From positions 59,938,001 to 60,002,000 of the forward strand of contig CM070907.1 of assembly GCA_036417435.1 (NCBI GenBank): 64,000 nt of DNA. The letters run 5' to 3'. Positions 54,866-64,000 of the stretch are shown here, piece by piece (within the stretch, counting starts at the first letter, position 1; the number at the start of each line of letters is the position of its first letter). The stretch comes from Inia geoffrensis (taxonomy: Eukaryota > Chordata > Mammalia > Artiodactyla > Iniidae). Made by a program: the position numbers and the translations under genes. Under the pieces are notes generated by a model, which was given only the letters and a program-made list of their open reading frames with translations, was not told the DNA's origin and made no database searches.

Positions 54866-57800
54866 GAAACAAAGAAAAATACAGCAAATATCAATAAAAC
54901 TAAAAGCAGGTTCTTTGAGAAGATAAACAAAATTGATAAACCCTTAGCCAGATTCATCTAGAAAAAAAGGGAGAGGATGCAAACAATAAAATTAGAAATG
55001 AAAAAGGAGAAATCACAACTGACACCGCAGAATTACAAAGAACTATAAGAGACTACTACAAAAAACTATATGCCAATAAAATGGACAACCTGGAAGAAAT
55101 GGACAAATTCTTGGAAAGGTAAAACTTTCCAGGACTGAACCAGGAAGAATTAGAAAATATAAACAGACCTATCTCAAGTAATGAAATAGAAACCGTAATT
55201 AAAAATCTTCCAACAAACATAAGTCCAGGACCAGATGGCTTCACAGGCAAATTCTATCAGATATTTAGAGAAGAGCTAACACCCACCTTCTCAAACTTTT
55301 CCAAAAAATTGCAGAGGGTGAAACACTCCCAAATTCATTCTACAAAGCCACCATCACCCTGATACAAAAAAACCCCAAAAAACAAAGAAGATATCACAAA
55401 AAAAGAATATTATAGAATACCACCGATTAACATAGATGCAAAAATCCTGAACAAAATACTAGCAAACAGAGTCTAACAACAGATTAAAAGGATCATACAC
55501 CATGATCAAGTGGGATTTATCCCAGGGATGCAAGGATTCTTCAATATACACAAATCAATCAATGTGACACACCACATTAACAAATTAAGGAATAAAAAGC
55601 ATATGATCATCTCAATGGATGCAGAAAAAGCTTTTGACAAACTTCAACACCAATTTATTATAAAAACCTGTCCAGAAAATGGGCATAGAGGGAACCTACC
55701 TCAACATAATAAAGGCCATATATGACAAACCCACAGCAAGCATCATACTCAATGGTGAAAAACTGAAAACACTTCCACTAAGAACAGGAATAAGACAAGG
55801 ATGACCACTCTGGCCACTCTTATTCAATATAGTTTTGGAAGTCCTAGCCATGGCAATCAAAGAAAAAGAAATAAAAGGAATACAAATTGAAAAAAAAAGA
55901 AGTAAAACTGCCACTGCAGATGACATGATCCTATACATAGAAAATCCTAAAGATGTCACCAGAAAACTACTAGAACTAATCAATGAATTTGGTAAGGTTG
56001 CAGGATACAAAATTAATGCACAGTAATCTCTGGCATTCCTATACACCAACCATGTAAAACTGGAGACAGAAATTAAGGAAACAATCCCATTTACCATTGC
56101 AAAAAAAAAGAATAAAATACCTAGAAGTAAACCTGCCTAAGCAGGCGAAAGACTTGTACTCAGAAAATTATAAAACACTGAAGAGAGAAATCAAAGATGA
56201 CATAAAGAGATGGAGAAATATACCATATTCTTGGATTGGAAGAATCAATATTGTGAAAATGACTATACTACCCAAAGCAATCTACAGATTCACTGCAATC
56301 CCTATCAAACTACCAATGGAGTTCTTCACAGAAATAGAACAAAAAATTTTACAATTCATATGAAAACACAAAAGACTCCAAATAGCCAAAGCAATCTTGG
56401 GAAAGAAAAACGGAGTTGGAGGAATCAGGCTCCCTGACTTCAAACTATACCACAAAGCTACAGTAATCAAGACAGTATGGTAACTGGCACAAAAACAGAA
56501 ATATAGATCAATGGTACAGGATAAAATGTCCAGAGATAAACCCACACACATCTGGCCCCTGAATTTATGACAAAGGAGGCAAAAACATACAATGAAGAAA
56601 AGACAAGTTCTTCAATAAGTGGTGCTCAGAAAACTTGACAGCTACATGTAGAAGAATGAAATGAGAACAGTTCCTAACACCATACACAAAAACAAACTCC
56701 AAATGGATTAAAGACCTAAATGTAAGGCCAGACACTATAAAACTCTTAGAGAAAAACACAGGAAAAACACTCTTTGACATAAATTACAGCAAGATCTTCT
56801 TTGACCCACCTCCTAGAGTAATGGAAATAAAAACAAAAATGAACAAGTGGGACTTAATTAAACTTAAAAGCTTTTGCACAGCAAAGGAAACCACAAACAA
56901 GACAAAAAGACAACCTCAGAATGGGAGAAAATATTTGCAAATCAAACAACAGACATAGGATTAATTTCCAAAATATACAAACAGCTCATGGAGCTCAATA
57001 TCCAAAAAACAAACAATCCAATTTAAAAGTGGGCAGAAGACCTAAATAGACATTTCACCAAGGAAGACATACAGATGGCCAAGAGGCACATGAAAAGATT
57101 CTCAACATTACTTATTATTAGAGAAATATAAATCAGAAGTACAATGAGGTATCACCTCATGCTAGTCAGAATGGCCATTATCAAAAACTCTACAAACAAT
57201 AAATGCTGGAGAGGGTGTGGAGAAAAGGGAACCCTCTTGCACTGTTGGTGGGAATGTAAATTGATACAACCACTATGGAGAACAGTATGGAGGTTCATTA
57301 AAAAACTAAAAATAGAACTACCATATGACCCAGCAATCCCACTACTAGGCATATACCATGAGAAAACCATAATTCAAAAAGAGACATATACCACAATGTT
57401 CATTGCAGCGCTATTTACAATAGCCAGGACATGGAACCAACCAAAATGTCCTTTGACAGATGAATGGATAAAGAAGATGTGGTGCATATATACAATGGAA
57501 TATTACTCAGCCATAAAAAGAAGTGAAATTGAGTTATCTGTAGTGAGGTGGATGGACCTGGAGTCTGTCATACAGAGTGAAGTAAGTCAGAAAGAGAAAA
57601 ACAAATACCATATGCTAACACATATATATGGAATCTAAAAAAAAAAAAAAATTGTACTGATGAACCTAGTTGCAGGGCAGGAATAAAGATGTAGACATAG
57701 AGAATGGACCTGAGGACAAGGGGTGGGAGGGGGAGGCTGGGGAGAAGTGAGAGTAGCATCGACATATATACACCACCGAATGTAAAATAATTAGCTAGTG

Positions 57801-57982
57801 GGAAGGAGCAGCACAGCACAGGGAGATCGGCTCGGTGCTTTGCGATGACCTAGAGTGGTGGGATAGGGAGGAGATATGGGGACATATGTATGCATATGGT
57901 TGATTCACTTTGGTGTACAACAGAAACCAACACAGTATTGTGAAGCAAATATACTCCAATAAAGATCTATTTAAGAAAAAAG

Positions 57983-57993
57983 ATCTTACATTG
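57983..57993. repeat. L1 target-site duplication, right copy
   Basis: ATCTTACATTG, partner of 52106-52116. Confidence 0.92.
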
Positions 57994-58301
57994 AAAAACT
58001 TTGTTGCTAAGATATTAACAAAATTATTTACCACTTATTGCTTTATTACCAATAATAAAACTGCAAAAAGAGTTTAACATTTCTTAGCAATTGCTTTCAT
58101 ACTTAGCATATTTCAAAATACATATTTTAGAATTATTTGAAATTACCTTTGTGTAAATAATTATGCAACCCACTTGATAGATAATTTGGTTTAATTTTTC
58201 ACCTTTGGAAATTGTTTACATTTTCATCTAATTTACTTTGTTTTAATTATGTAAAGTATTTACATGTTTCAATGTGTATATCCACCAACATCCTCATTTC
58301 C
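57994..58301. other. Unassigned spacer between tail-to-tail L1s
   Basis: AT-rich, about 300 bases, no recognised feature. Confidence 0.5.
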
Positions 58302-59656
58302 TTTATTTTTATTCATTTATTTATTTATTTAAAATAGATCTTTATTGGAGTATAATTGCTTCACGATACTGTGTTAGTTTCTGTTGCACAAAAAAGTGAA
58401 TCAGCCATAGGCATACACATGTCCCCATATCCCCTCCCTCTTGAGCCTCCCTTCCATCCTCCCTATCACACCCCTCTAGGTCATCGCAAAGCACCCAGCC
58501 GATCTCCCTGTGCTATTCTGCTGCTTCCCACCAGCCAACTATTTTACATTCGTTTATGTCTGCATGTCGATGCTACGCTCGCTTTGCCCCAGCCTCCCCC
58601 TCCCATCCCAAGTCCATTCTCTACGTCTACATCTTTATTCCTGCCCTGCAACTAGGTTCATCAGTACAATTTTTTTGTTTTAGATTCCATATACGTGTGT
58701 TAGTATACGGTATCTGTTTTTCTCTTTCTGACTTATTTCACCCTGTATGACAGACTCTATGTCCATCCACCTCACTACAAATAACTCAATTTTGTTTCTT
58801 TTTATGGCTGAGTAATATTCCATTGTATATATGCACCACATCTTCTTTAACCATTCATCTGTCAATGGACATTTAGGTTGGTTCCACGTCCTGGCTATTG
58901 TAAATAGTGCTGCAATGAACATTGTGGTACATGTCCCTTTTTGAATTATATATACCCTGGTTTTCTCAGGGTATATGCCTGGTACTGGGATTGCTGGGTC
59001 ATATGGTAGCTCTATTTTTAGTTTTTTAAGGAACGTCCATACTGTTCTCCATAGTGGCTGTATCAATTTACATTCCCACCAGCAGTGCAAGAGGGTTCCC
59101 TTTTCACCAAACCCTTTCTAGCATTTATTGGTTCTAGATTTTTCTGATGATGCCCATTCTGACTGGCATGAAGTGATACCTCATTGTAGTTTTGATTTGC
59201 ATTTCTCTAATAATTAGTGATGTTGAGCATATTTTCATGTGCCTCTTGGTCATCTATATGTCTTCCTTGGTGAAATGTCTATTTAGGTCTTCCTCCCATT
59301 TTTCATTTGGATTGTTTGTTTTTTTTGATATTAAGCTCCATGAGCTGTTTGTATATTTTGGAGATTAATCCTTTGTCTGTTGTTTCATTTGCAAATATTT
59401 TCTCCCATTCTGAGGTTGTCTTTTTGTCTTGTTTATGGTTTCCTTTGCTGTTCAAAAGATTTTAAGGTCAATTAAATCCCCTTTGTTTATTTTTGTTTTT
59501 ATTTCCGTTACTCTAGGAGGTAGGTCAAAAAAGATCTTGCTGTTGTTTATGTCAAAGAGTGTCTTTCCTATGTTTTCCTCTAAGAGTTTTATAGTGTCTG
59601 GCCTTACATTTAAGTCTTTAATCCACTTGGAGTTTATTTTTGTGTATGGCGTTAGG
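58302..59656 (-). mobile_element. LINE-1, 5' truncated within ORF2
   Basis: The tail complement is a TTTA-rich run (58302-58330). Then come the same 3' end type as the L1 ending at 57982 ('atagatctttattggagtat') and a 3' UTR with 'ccatcctccctatcacaccc'. ORF2 C-terminus lies from 58680. It is truncated at about 59656, where an older plus-strand L1 tail begins. No TSD was found. Confidence 0.9.
58680..59656 (-). pseudogene. L1 ORF2 C-terminal remnant
   Basis: Minus-strand frame 59090-58680 gives the ORF2 C-terminus ([60 protein letters not shown], ending CYRILTHVYGI-like). Frame 59712-59452 carries the upstream [32 protein letters not shown] block. Endonuclease and RT core are absent because the copy is 5' truncated. 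It has no start or promoter and is not expected to be translated. Confidence 0.88.
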
Positions 59657-59871
59657 CAGTACACACTGCTATATTTAAAATGGATAACCAGCCGGGACCT
59701 ACTGTATAGCACAGGAAACTCTGCTCAATATTATGTAACAACCTAAAGAAGAAAAGAATTTGAAAAAGAATAGATACATGTATATGTATAACTGGATCAC
59801 TTTGCTGTGCCCCTGAAACTTACACAACATTGTTAGTCACCTCTACTCCAATATAAAATGAAAAGTTAAAA
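59657..59871 (+). mobile_element. Older cetartiodactyl L1 3' end
   Basis: 'tacacactgctatatttaaa', 'gacctactgtatagcacagg', 'aactggatcactttgctgtg' and 'ctactccaatataaaatgaa' form the sense 3' UTR end of an older L1 subfamily, the same type as at 21612-21746. Confidence 0.82.
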
Positions 59872-61315
59872 CATGAGATATTTCTTCTTTTTAAACAAAA
59901 CGGCTGTCTTCCTCTAGAACACTGCTTTATTGGCTTCTAAGCCTGCTTCTTCAGCCTCCAAAGGAATTCTTCCCTTTGAAACTGGGTTCTTTCTCTCTGC
60001 TTCCAAAGGTTTTCAAATTAATTCCAACAGCAACAACAAAAAAATGATACTCCTTTGACCCTGAAACACTCTGGGCATTTAACAAACTATGCATTACGCA
60101 ATTCATCTGAACTCTGGTCTACAGCACTTGCTGCCTGCATCTCCTCACCTTCTGTGTCTTCACCCAAGTGAAATATGACTTGTCAGGGGGGGGCATTTCT
60201 TTGAAACAGAGCCTAGAGGGCCTACTGCAGTGAGATAAACTCTATGAAATTGCCAGAATGTGTTGGATGCACCAAACAAACCTCCACATCCTCCTCTAGA
60301 TCTCTGAGCACAGATCTGTTCTTGACCAGATATTGACACCTGCTTCAGGCCCCTAATGTAACTAAATGCACAGATTCTGACCCCTCACTCAACCTGGTCC
60401 ATGGATGATATTTTAAGAGGCTCCGAAATGCAGAGGCTGCCACTGCAGACTGCCTTTTTCTTTTCTGTAGTAGTCTGATTTTTTAAATGAATATATCATA
60501 GCATATATTCGCAAAATTTACATAGCTATGCCCTATCATAACAAACTGGTATATCACACACATCTGACTGCTTTTTTCTAGGAGAAAAGGTATAGTCATT
60601 TCTCTCTTGGTTACAACAACCAGTATTCTCTAAGTCTTCTCTGGTGACTGCTTCCTCCCTATCTCAGGTATCCAAGCCTCCTCCCGGTCTTACTCCAGGG
60701 ATTCAGAGAGAATCATGCCTGGGATTATAGAGCAAGGAATGACCCTACCACAATGTGCACTCCAGAGAGTTTAAAAATAAATAAACAAACAAACCATGAG
60801 TTTATCTGTTCAAACGAATCAAGGACTGGGTATAGAAGACAACTGAAGTTGCTCTGTATTCCATCAGAAATAGTTCCTACTACTACTGGATAAGGACCTG
60901 CTAAATATAGTTAGGACTGATACCTGGGAAGTACTTGGACTACTTACATGATGGTCCTTCTTAATCTCTCAATTCCAAGAGTAGTACTTATGCGGAAAGG
61001 TGAAAATTACAATCAAAGAAACTTCACTGCCTTATAAAACCATAACTCCCAGTCCCCTCTCTGTGTCTTTACTCATTCTGGGACCCCTTCCACTGATTTC
61101 TGTGTCCAGGTGTTAATCCTATCAAAATGTGAATATGTTCCCTCAGAGGGGGAGTAAGGTACTCTGTTATGATTATCAGTGATTAATATTTTCCCATTCA
61201 TTGGCAAGTAAATAGCAAGGCCTAGTTGACTGAAGCGTACAAGATGGTCAAGTTTTGACCAGGAGGAGAGAGACTGTTCTGAATAATTACGGTTATAGTC
61301 AGAGTAATCAACATA
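59872..61315. other. Unassigned sequence
   Basis: About 1.4 kb with no gene, splice-flanked coding block or repeat that I can support. Confidence 0.45.
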
Positions 61316-61319
61316 ATAA

Positions 61320-61475
61320 TAACCTTAAGCTAACATTTACTGAACTATGCCTTTGTTCTAGATTTTGGTATAAGCACTTTATATACATCCACTTATTTAA
61401 TCACAAAGATCCTATGAAGTAAGTTTGATTATAATCCACAATGAAGGACGAAGAAACAAGCTCCCAGAGCAAGTG
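61320..61475 (-). mobile_element. MIR SINE
   Basis: Antisense MIR: 'gctaacatttactgaactat', 'taagcactttatatacatcc', 'acttatttaatcacaaagat', 'cctatgaagtaagtttgatt', 'aagaaacaagctcccagagc'. Confidence 0.72.
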
Positions 61476-61655
61476 GTGGAGCTGAAAAGGTGCAGACAAT
61501 GGGGAGCTCTGAGCATCCAGGACAGCATAGGGACCTGGAAGCAGGAAAGATGAAAGTAACTTTTCTCTCAGCAAAATTCAACTTTCTACTAACTTAACAA
61601 ACCTGCCACCAAAGACTAGACTCTCAGCTAAAAGAAGTCTTGGCAGTTTTTCTCC
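61476..61655. other. Unassigned sequence
   Basis: No recognised feature. Confidence 0.5.
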
Positions 61656-61659
61656 TCAA

Positions 61660-61780
61660 AAGCCCTCATTTAAACTGAGGCTCAGGGAGGGGAGATCATT
61701 TGTCACTGACAACTGGGTCAGTGACAGAACCAGGACCAGAACACAGCTGTAGTGACTCCCCAGGCTTTGTACTTTGTACC
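61660..61780 (-). mobile_element. MIR SINE fragment
   Basis: Antisense MIR: 'catttaaactgaggctcagg', 'gacagaaccaggaccagaac', then 'ccccaggctttgtacttt'. Confidence 0.5.
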
Positions 61781-62900
61781 TTCTACATTCCTGTCCCCAC
61801 TCTCCCAAATTTCAGTGTGCATTTTCCTGTCATGCTTCTGCATGTCTCTGAATTAAGATTTATAATTCCAGTGACTGGTGTCGATGGTAGGAAGAATATG
61901 CCATTCAGGGCTAAGCAAACTCACAGTTGTATGCCAGACACTCAACCCTTCTGGATGTCCCTTTTCTCATCCAGACATAACTAGTTCCACAGGATGGTTA
62001 TGAGATATTATCCAATGTGTGCAAGTATCTATATGACTAGCATCTAGTTGGAACTGATTTATGCTTTATTCCTTATCCCTTCAAAACTCAAGTTGTTCAA
62101 CAAAATGAAATTTTTAACAACGTACCTTCCTGATAATTCCTAGAGAGAAAGCGAGAGACCTGGAACATGATACTTATCCTCTCCCGATCCCTGCTTAATA
62201 TCTTTTGCATCTGGGAAGACGTATGTTCCTGTCATTACCTGTATCTTATTATCCAAACTCATTCTTTGAAACATCTTTGTGTTTATCTACCAGGAGAATT
62301 CCTTAACGTGTGATACATTAATTGATCCCAGTCCTGTCGTCCTAGTTTTCATTTCTCAGTCATTCTGCTGTTTTCTTTGAAAGAGTTCAAGAACAGGAAA
62401 AAAAGTATTCCTCCTCAATCTGATTTTGTCATGAAACAAAGTTCCTTGCAAAATTCTAACTTGCCTAGGAAGATGATTTGACTTAGGAAAAGGAACCAAA
62501 CTGGCTTTCTTTCTGCCCAGTCCTTAGATCTTAAGCAGCCCCCCAACCCTGTGCCAGGCATTCAAAACAGGCACCACATCACAGGCTCACTTGTGAGCCA
62601 GTTCATCAGTTTGTTCTAGTCCCTTCAGCCTGTTCTCTTTCTCCAACTTTGGGTTTGTTTGCCTTCCTTACACTCAGCACTATTTCCCCCACTACATACA
62701 GCCTTGCTTTCCTCTTGCGCACATTTCATATTCTGCCTTGAATGGCAGTAGGGACCAACTATTTTAGTGCATTTGCATGGGACAATTCAACTGAAGCAGG
62801 AAAAATAATGTTGAACTTATGTAAAGTGAAACATTATGGAACTGAATCTCTTGGAGATCCTTGCCCATGACACCTAGTTTCAGACCTCAATTATTTCATT
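61781..62900. other. Unassigned sequence
   Basis: No gene or repeat was recognised. The 94-codon frame at 61700-61984 (+) begins in the MIR and has no known similarity. Confidence 0.45.
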
Positions 62901-62904
62901 TATG

Positions 62905-63260
62905 CTCCTCTCTCAATTTGGAATGCCCCTGCTTTGTTTTTCTTTACCTAACCAAGCCTATTCATCATTGAAGATTAGAATGAGGTGTAACATCTTCTAC
63001 AAAACTTTCCCAAAATTTCCCTACCCCTACAGACTGTATCAGGTATCCCACCTTTATACTTCATTAACATCTTGTGCATATTTATATTATGGGATGCAAC
63101 ATAATTCATTGTAATTATACTTTCATACTGCTAACATAATCATTATCACATTTCTTACACTAGATTGTGAACTCATTCAAGACAGACACTCGTTCTTTTT
63201 CATAGCCATATCATTTCTATCACATTACCCAGCACAAAGCAAATACTCAATTTATCAAAC
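62905..63260 (+). mobile_element. L2 3' UTR
   Basis: Sense L2 blocks in order: 'tttggaatgcccctgctttg', 'ttcatcattgaagattagaa', 'aacatcttctacaaaacttt', 'acactagattgtgaactcat', 'acccagcacaaagcaaatac', 'tcaatttatcaa'. Confidence 0.75.
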
Positions 63261-63399
63261 TTGACTCAACTCTAATAAAAGGTCAATATGGAGAATTGGG
63301 GCAGCAGGAAGAAAAAGGTCCACAAATGTACCAAATGGAAACAAAGATTTCCAAATCATGCAAAAACCTCCTTCTTGATTGAAAAGTAGAATTAAGAGA
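63261..63399. other. Unassigned sequence
   Basis: Short spacer with nothing recognised. Confidence 0.5.
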
Positions 63400-63530
63400 A
63401 TGCTTAACAAGTCTCATTTTCTTCATCTGTAAAATAGGCATAGTGATAAATATCCTATACCCAGTTAATGAGATTAAATGAAACATAATAAAGCAGAGTA
63501 CTTGGCACAGAGTAGGTGCTTTATAGTAGA
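63400..63530 (+). mobile_element. MIR SINE fragment
   Basis: Sense MIR: 'ctcattttcttcatctgtaa', 'aataggcatagtgataaat', 'taatgagattaaatgaaaca', 'ttggcacagagtaggtgctt'. Confidence 0.72.
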
Positions 63531-63654
63531 AAATAATTGTGAACTGTTGTTCTAGCTAGAATTTCTCCTGTAATTTTTATTAACACTGAAAAAAAAGATG
63601 TGGGAAAAAAAGTTGATATTGTTAAACATGTAAAAGCTTTATTAGACCATTTTA

Positions 63655-64000
63655 TTTCCTTTTTCTGGCTTTATTGAGATATAATTGAGGTATAACATTA
63701 TATAAATTTAAGATGCACATGATGATTTGATACATGTCTATATTGCAAAATGATTACCACACTAAAGTTACTTAAGACCTCCATTACTTCACATAGTTAC
63801 CAATTTTTGGTGTGTGTGTGGTGAGAACACTAAAGATCTACTCTCTTCTTATGGCTGAATAATATTCTATTGTGTGTATTTGTGTGTGTGTGTGTGTGTG
63901 TGTGTGTCACATTTTCTTTATCCATTCATCCATCAATAGACACAGGTTGTTTCCAACTCTTGACTATTGTGAATAATCCTGCAATGAACATGGGTGTGCA
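63655..64000 (-). mobile_element. Old L1M 3' end, runs off the window
   Basis: Antisense L1M 3' UTR: 'ttctggctttattgagatat', 'aattgaggtataacattata', 'atttgatacatgtctatatt', then a join near 63840 to ORF2 C-terminal antisense ('tatggctgaataatattcta', 'tttatccattcatccatcaa'). A (TG)n tract lies inside. It continues beyond 64000. Confidence 0.85.
63882..63907. repeat. (TG)n microsatellite inside L1M
   Basis: An uninterrupted TG run at the site where L1 copies normally read TGTATATATG-like sequence, so it arose by expansion inside the element. Confidence 0.88.

Larger units (their letters stand above)
53478..57638 (+). pseudogene. L1 ORF2 (endonuclease/reverse transcriptase), interrupted
   Basis: The ATG at 53478 opens a 151-residue endonuclease frame (SLNVNGLNAPTKRHRLAEW, CCLQETQF, IIVGDFNTPLTP) that ends at a TAA created by a 17-base duplication (53919-53935 / 53949-53965). 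The frame 54041-54502 gives the end of the endonuclease ([36 protein letters not shown]). A 327-base L1 fragment interrupts it at 54529. RT blocks resume: [13 protein letters not shown] (about 55225), [13 protein letters not shown] and [15 protein letters not shown] (55510-55725). The catalytic block reads [14 protein letters not shown] (from 55913), with both Asp kept but the aromatic residue lost. The C-terminal frame 57144-57638 retains [18 protein letters not shown] and [17 protein letters not shown]. Non-functional. Confidence 0.93.
52117..57982 (+). mobile_element. LINE-1 with both ends, interrupted by a smaller L1
   Basis: Flanked by an 11-base TSD. It starts 'gaggtggagtcaagatggca', has a short 5' UTR of about 430 bases unlike the long leader of the minus-strand L1 at 19403-21345, then ORF1 (52545-53419), ORF2 (53478-57638) and a 3' UTR ending 'atactccaataaagatctat'. 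A 327-base insertion (54529-54855) splits ORF2. It is dead through many stops and frameshifts. Confidence 0.93.

Noticed and set aside
58302..59871. Minus L1 plus adjoining sense L1 tail as one twin-primed insertion
   Set aside because: The minus part contains its own complete 3' UTR and A tail and belongs to another 3' UTR type than the sense tail, so these are separate insertions.
1..64000. CRISPR array, prophage, operon or other prokaryotic system
   Set aside because: No regularly spaced direct repeats, no ribosome binding sites and no bacterial-style gene packing; the repeat content is that of a mammalian nuclear genome.

Overview
The window is mammalian nuclear DNA, most likely from a cetacean or close relative (Whippomorpha). 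It carries several short tRNA-Glu-derived SINEs that begin GGCTTCCCTGGTGG, the CHR family of cetaceans, hippos and ruminants, together with full-length and truncated cetartiodactyl-type LINE-1 elements. No ruminant Bov-A/BovB repeats and no pig PRE-1 SINEs were seen. There is no convincing host protein gene, exon set, rRNA, tRNA gene, CRISPR array or bacterial-type feature. Every long reading frame with a recognisable product is LINE-1 ORF1 or ORF2, and all of these are broken. The window reads as an AT-rich intergenic or deep intronic region shaped by successive retrotransposition.

Layout. 0.6-6.4 kb: ancient L1M/HAL1-type fragments in both orientations, one split by a CHR SINE. 7.2-15.2 kb: old L2, MIR, MER33-like and Tigger1-like fragments in otherwise unassigned sequence. 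15.58-21.76 kb: a nested structure in which a long minus-strand L1 sits inside an older, twin-primed (5'-inverted) L1, each with its own target-site duplication (TSD). 22-32 kb: L2, MIR, an MLT1-type LTR inside an L2, and an old L1M/HAL1 copy split by two SINEs. 32.7-37.8 kb: a plus-strand L1 truncated just upstream of ORF1, abutting an older minus-strand L1 tail (to 38.8 kb). 39.3-49.3 kb: an old L1M piece, two CHR SINEs close together, an MLT1/MST-type LTR, two more SINEs and MIRs. 52.1-58.0 kb: a plus-strand L1 with both ends and a TSD, interrupted in ORF2 by a small L1 that appears to carry a 3' transduction. 58.3-59.9 kb: a minus-strand L1 of the same 3' type in tail-to-tail orientation, then an older plus-strand L1 tail. 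60-64 kb: mostly unassigned sequence with MIR, L2 and a final L1M tail running off the edge.

The elements do not form a pathway. Autonomous L1 copies (ORF1 RNA-binding protein; ORF2 endonuclease and reverse transcriptase) are the family that mobilises CHR SINEs in trans, and the TSDs here show both kinds of insertion. All L1 copies here are dead through stops, frameshifts, deletions or damaged catalytic motifs. Repeat family names were assigned from remembered consensus sequences without a search, so boundaries of old elements are approximate (tens of bases), while TSD-defined boundaries are read directly from the sequence.
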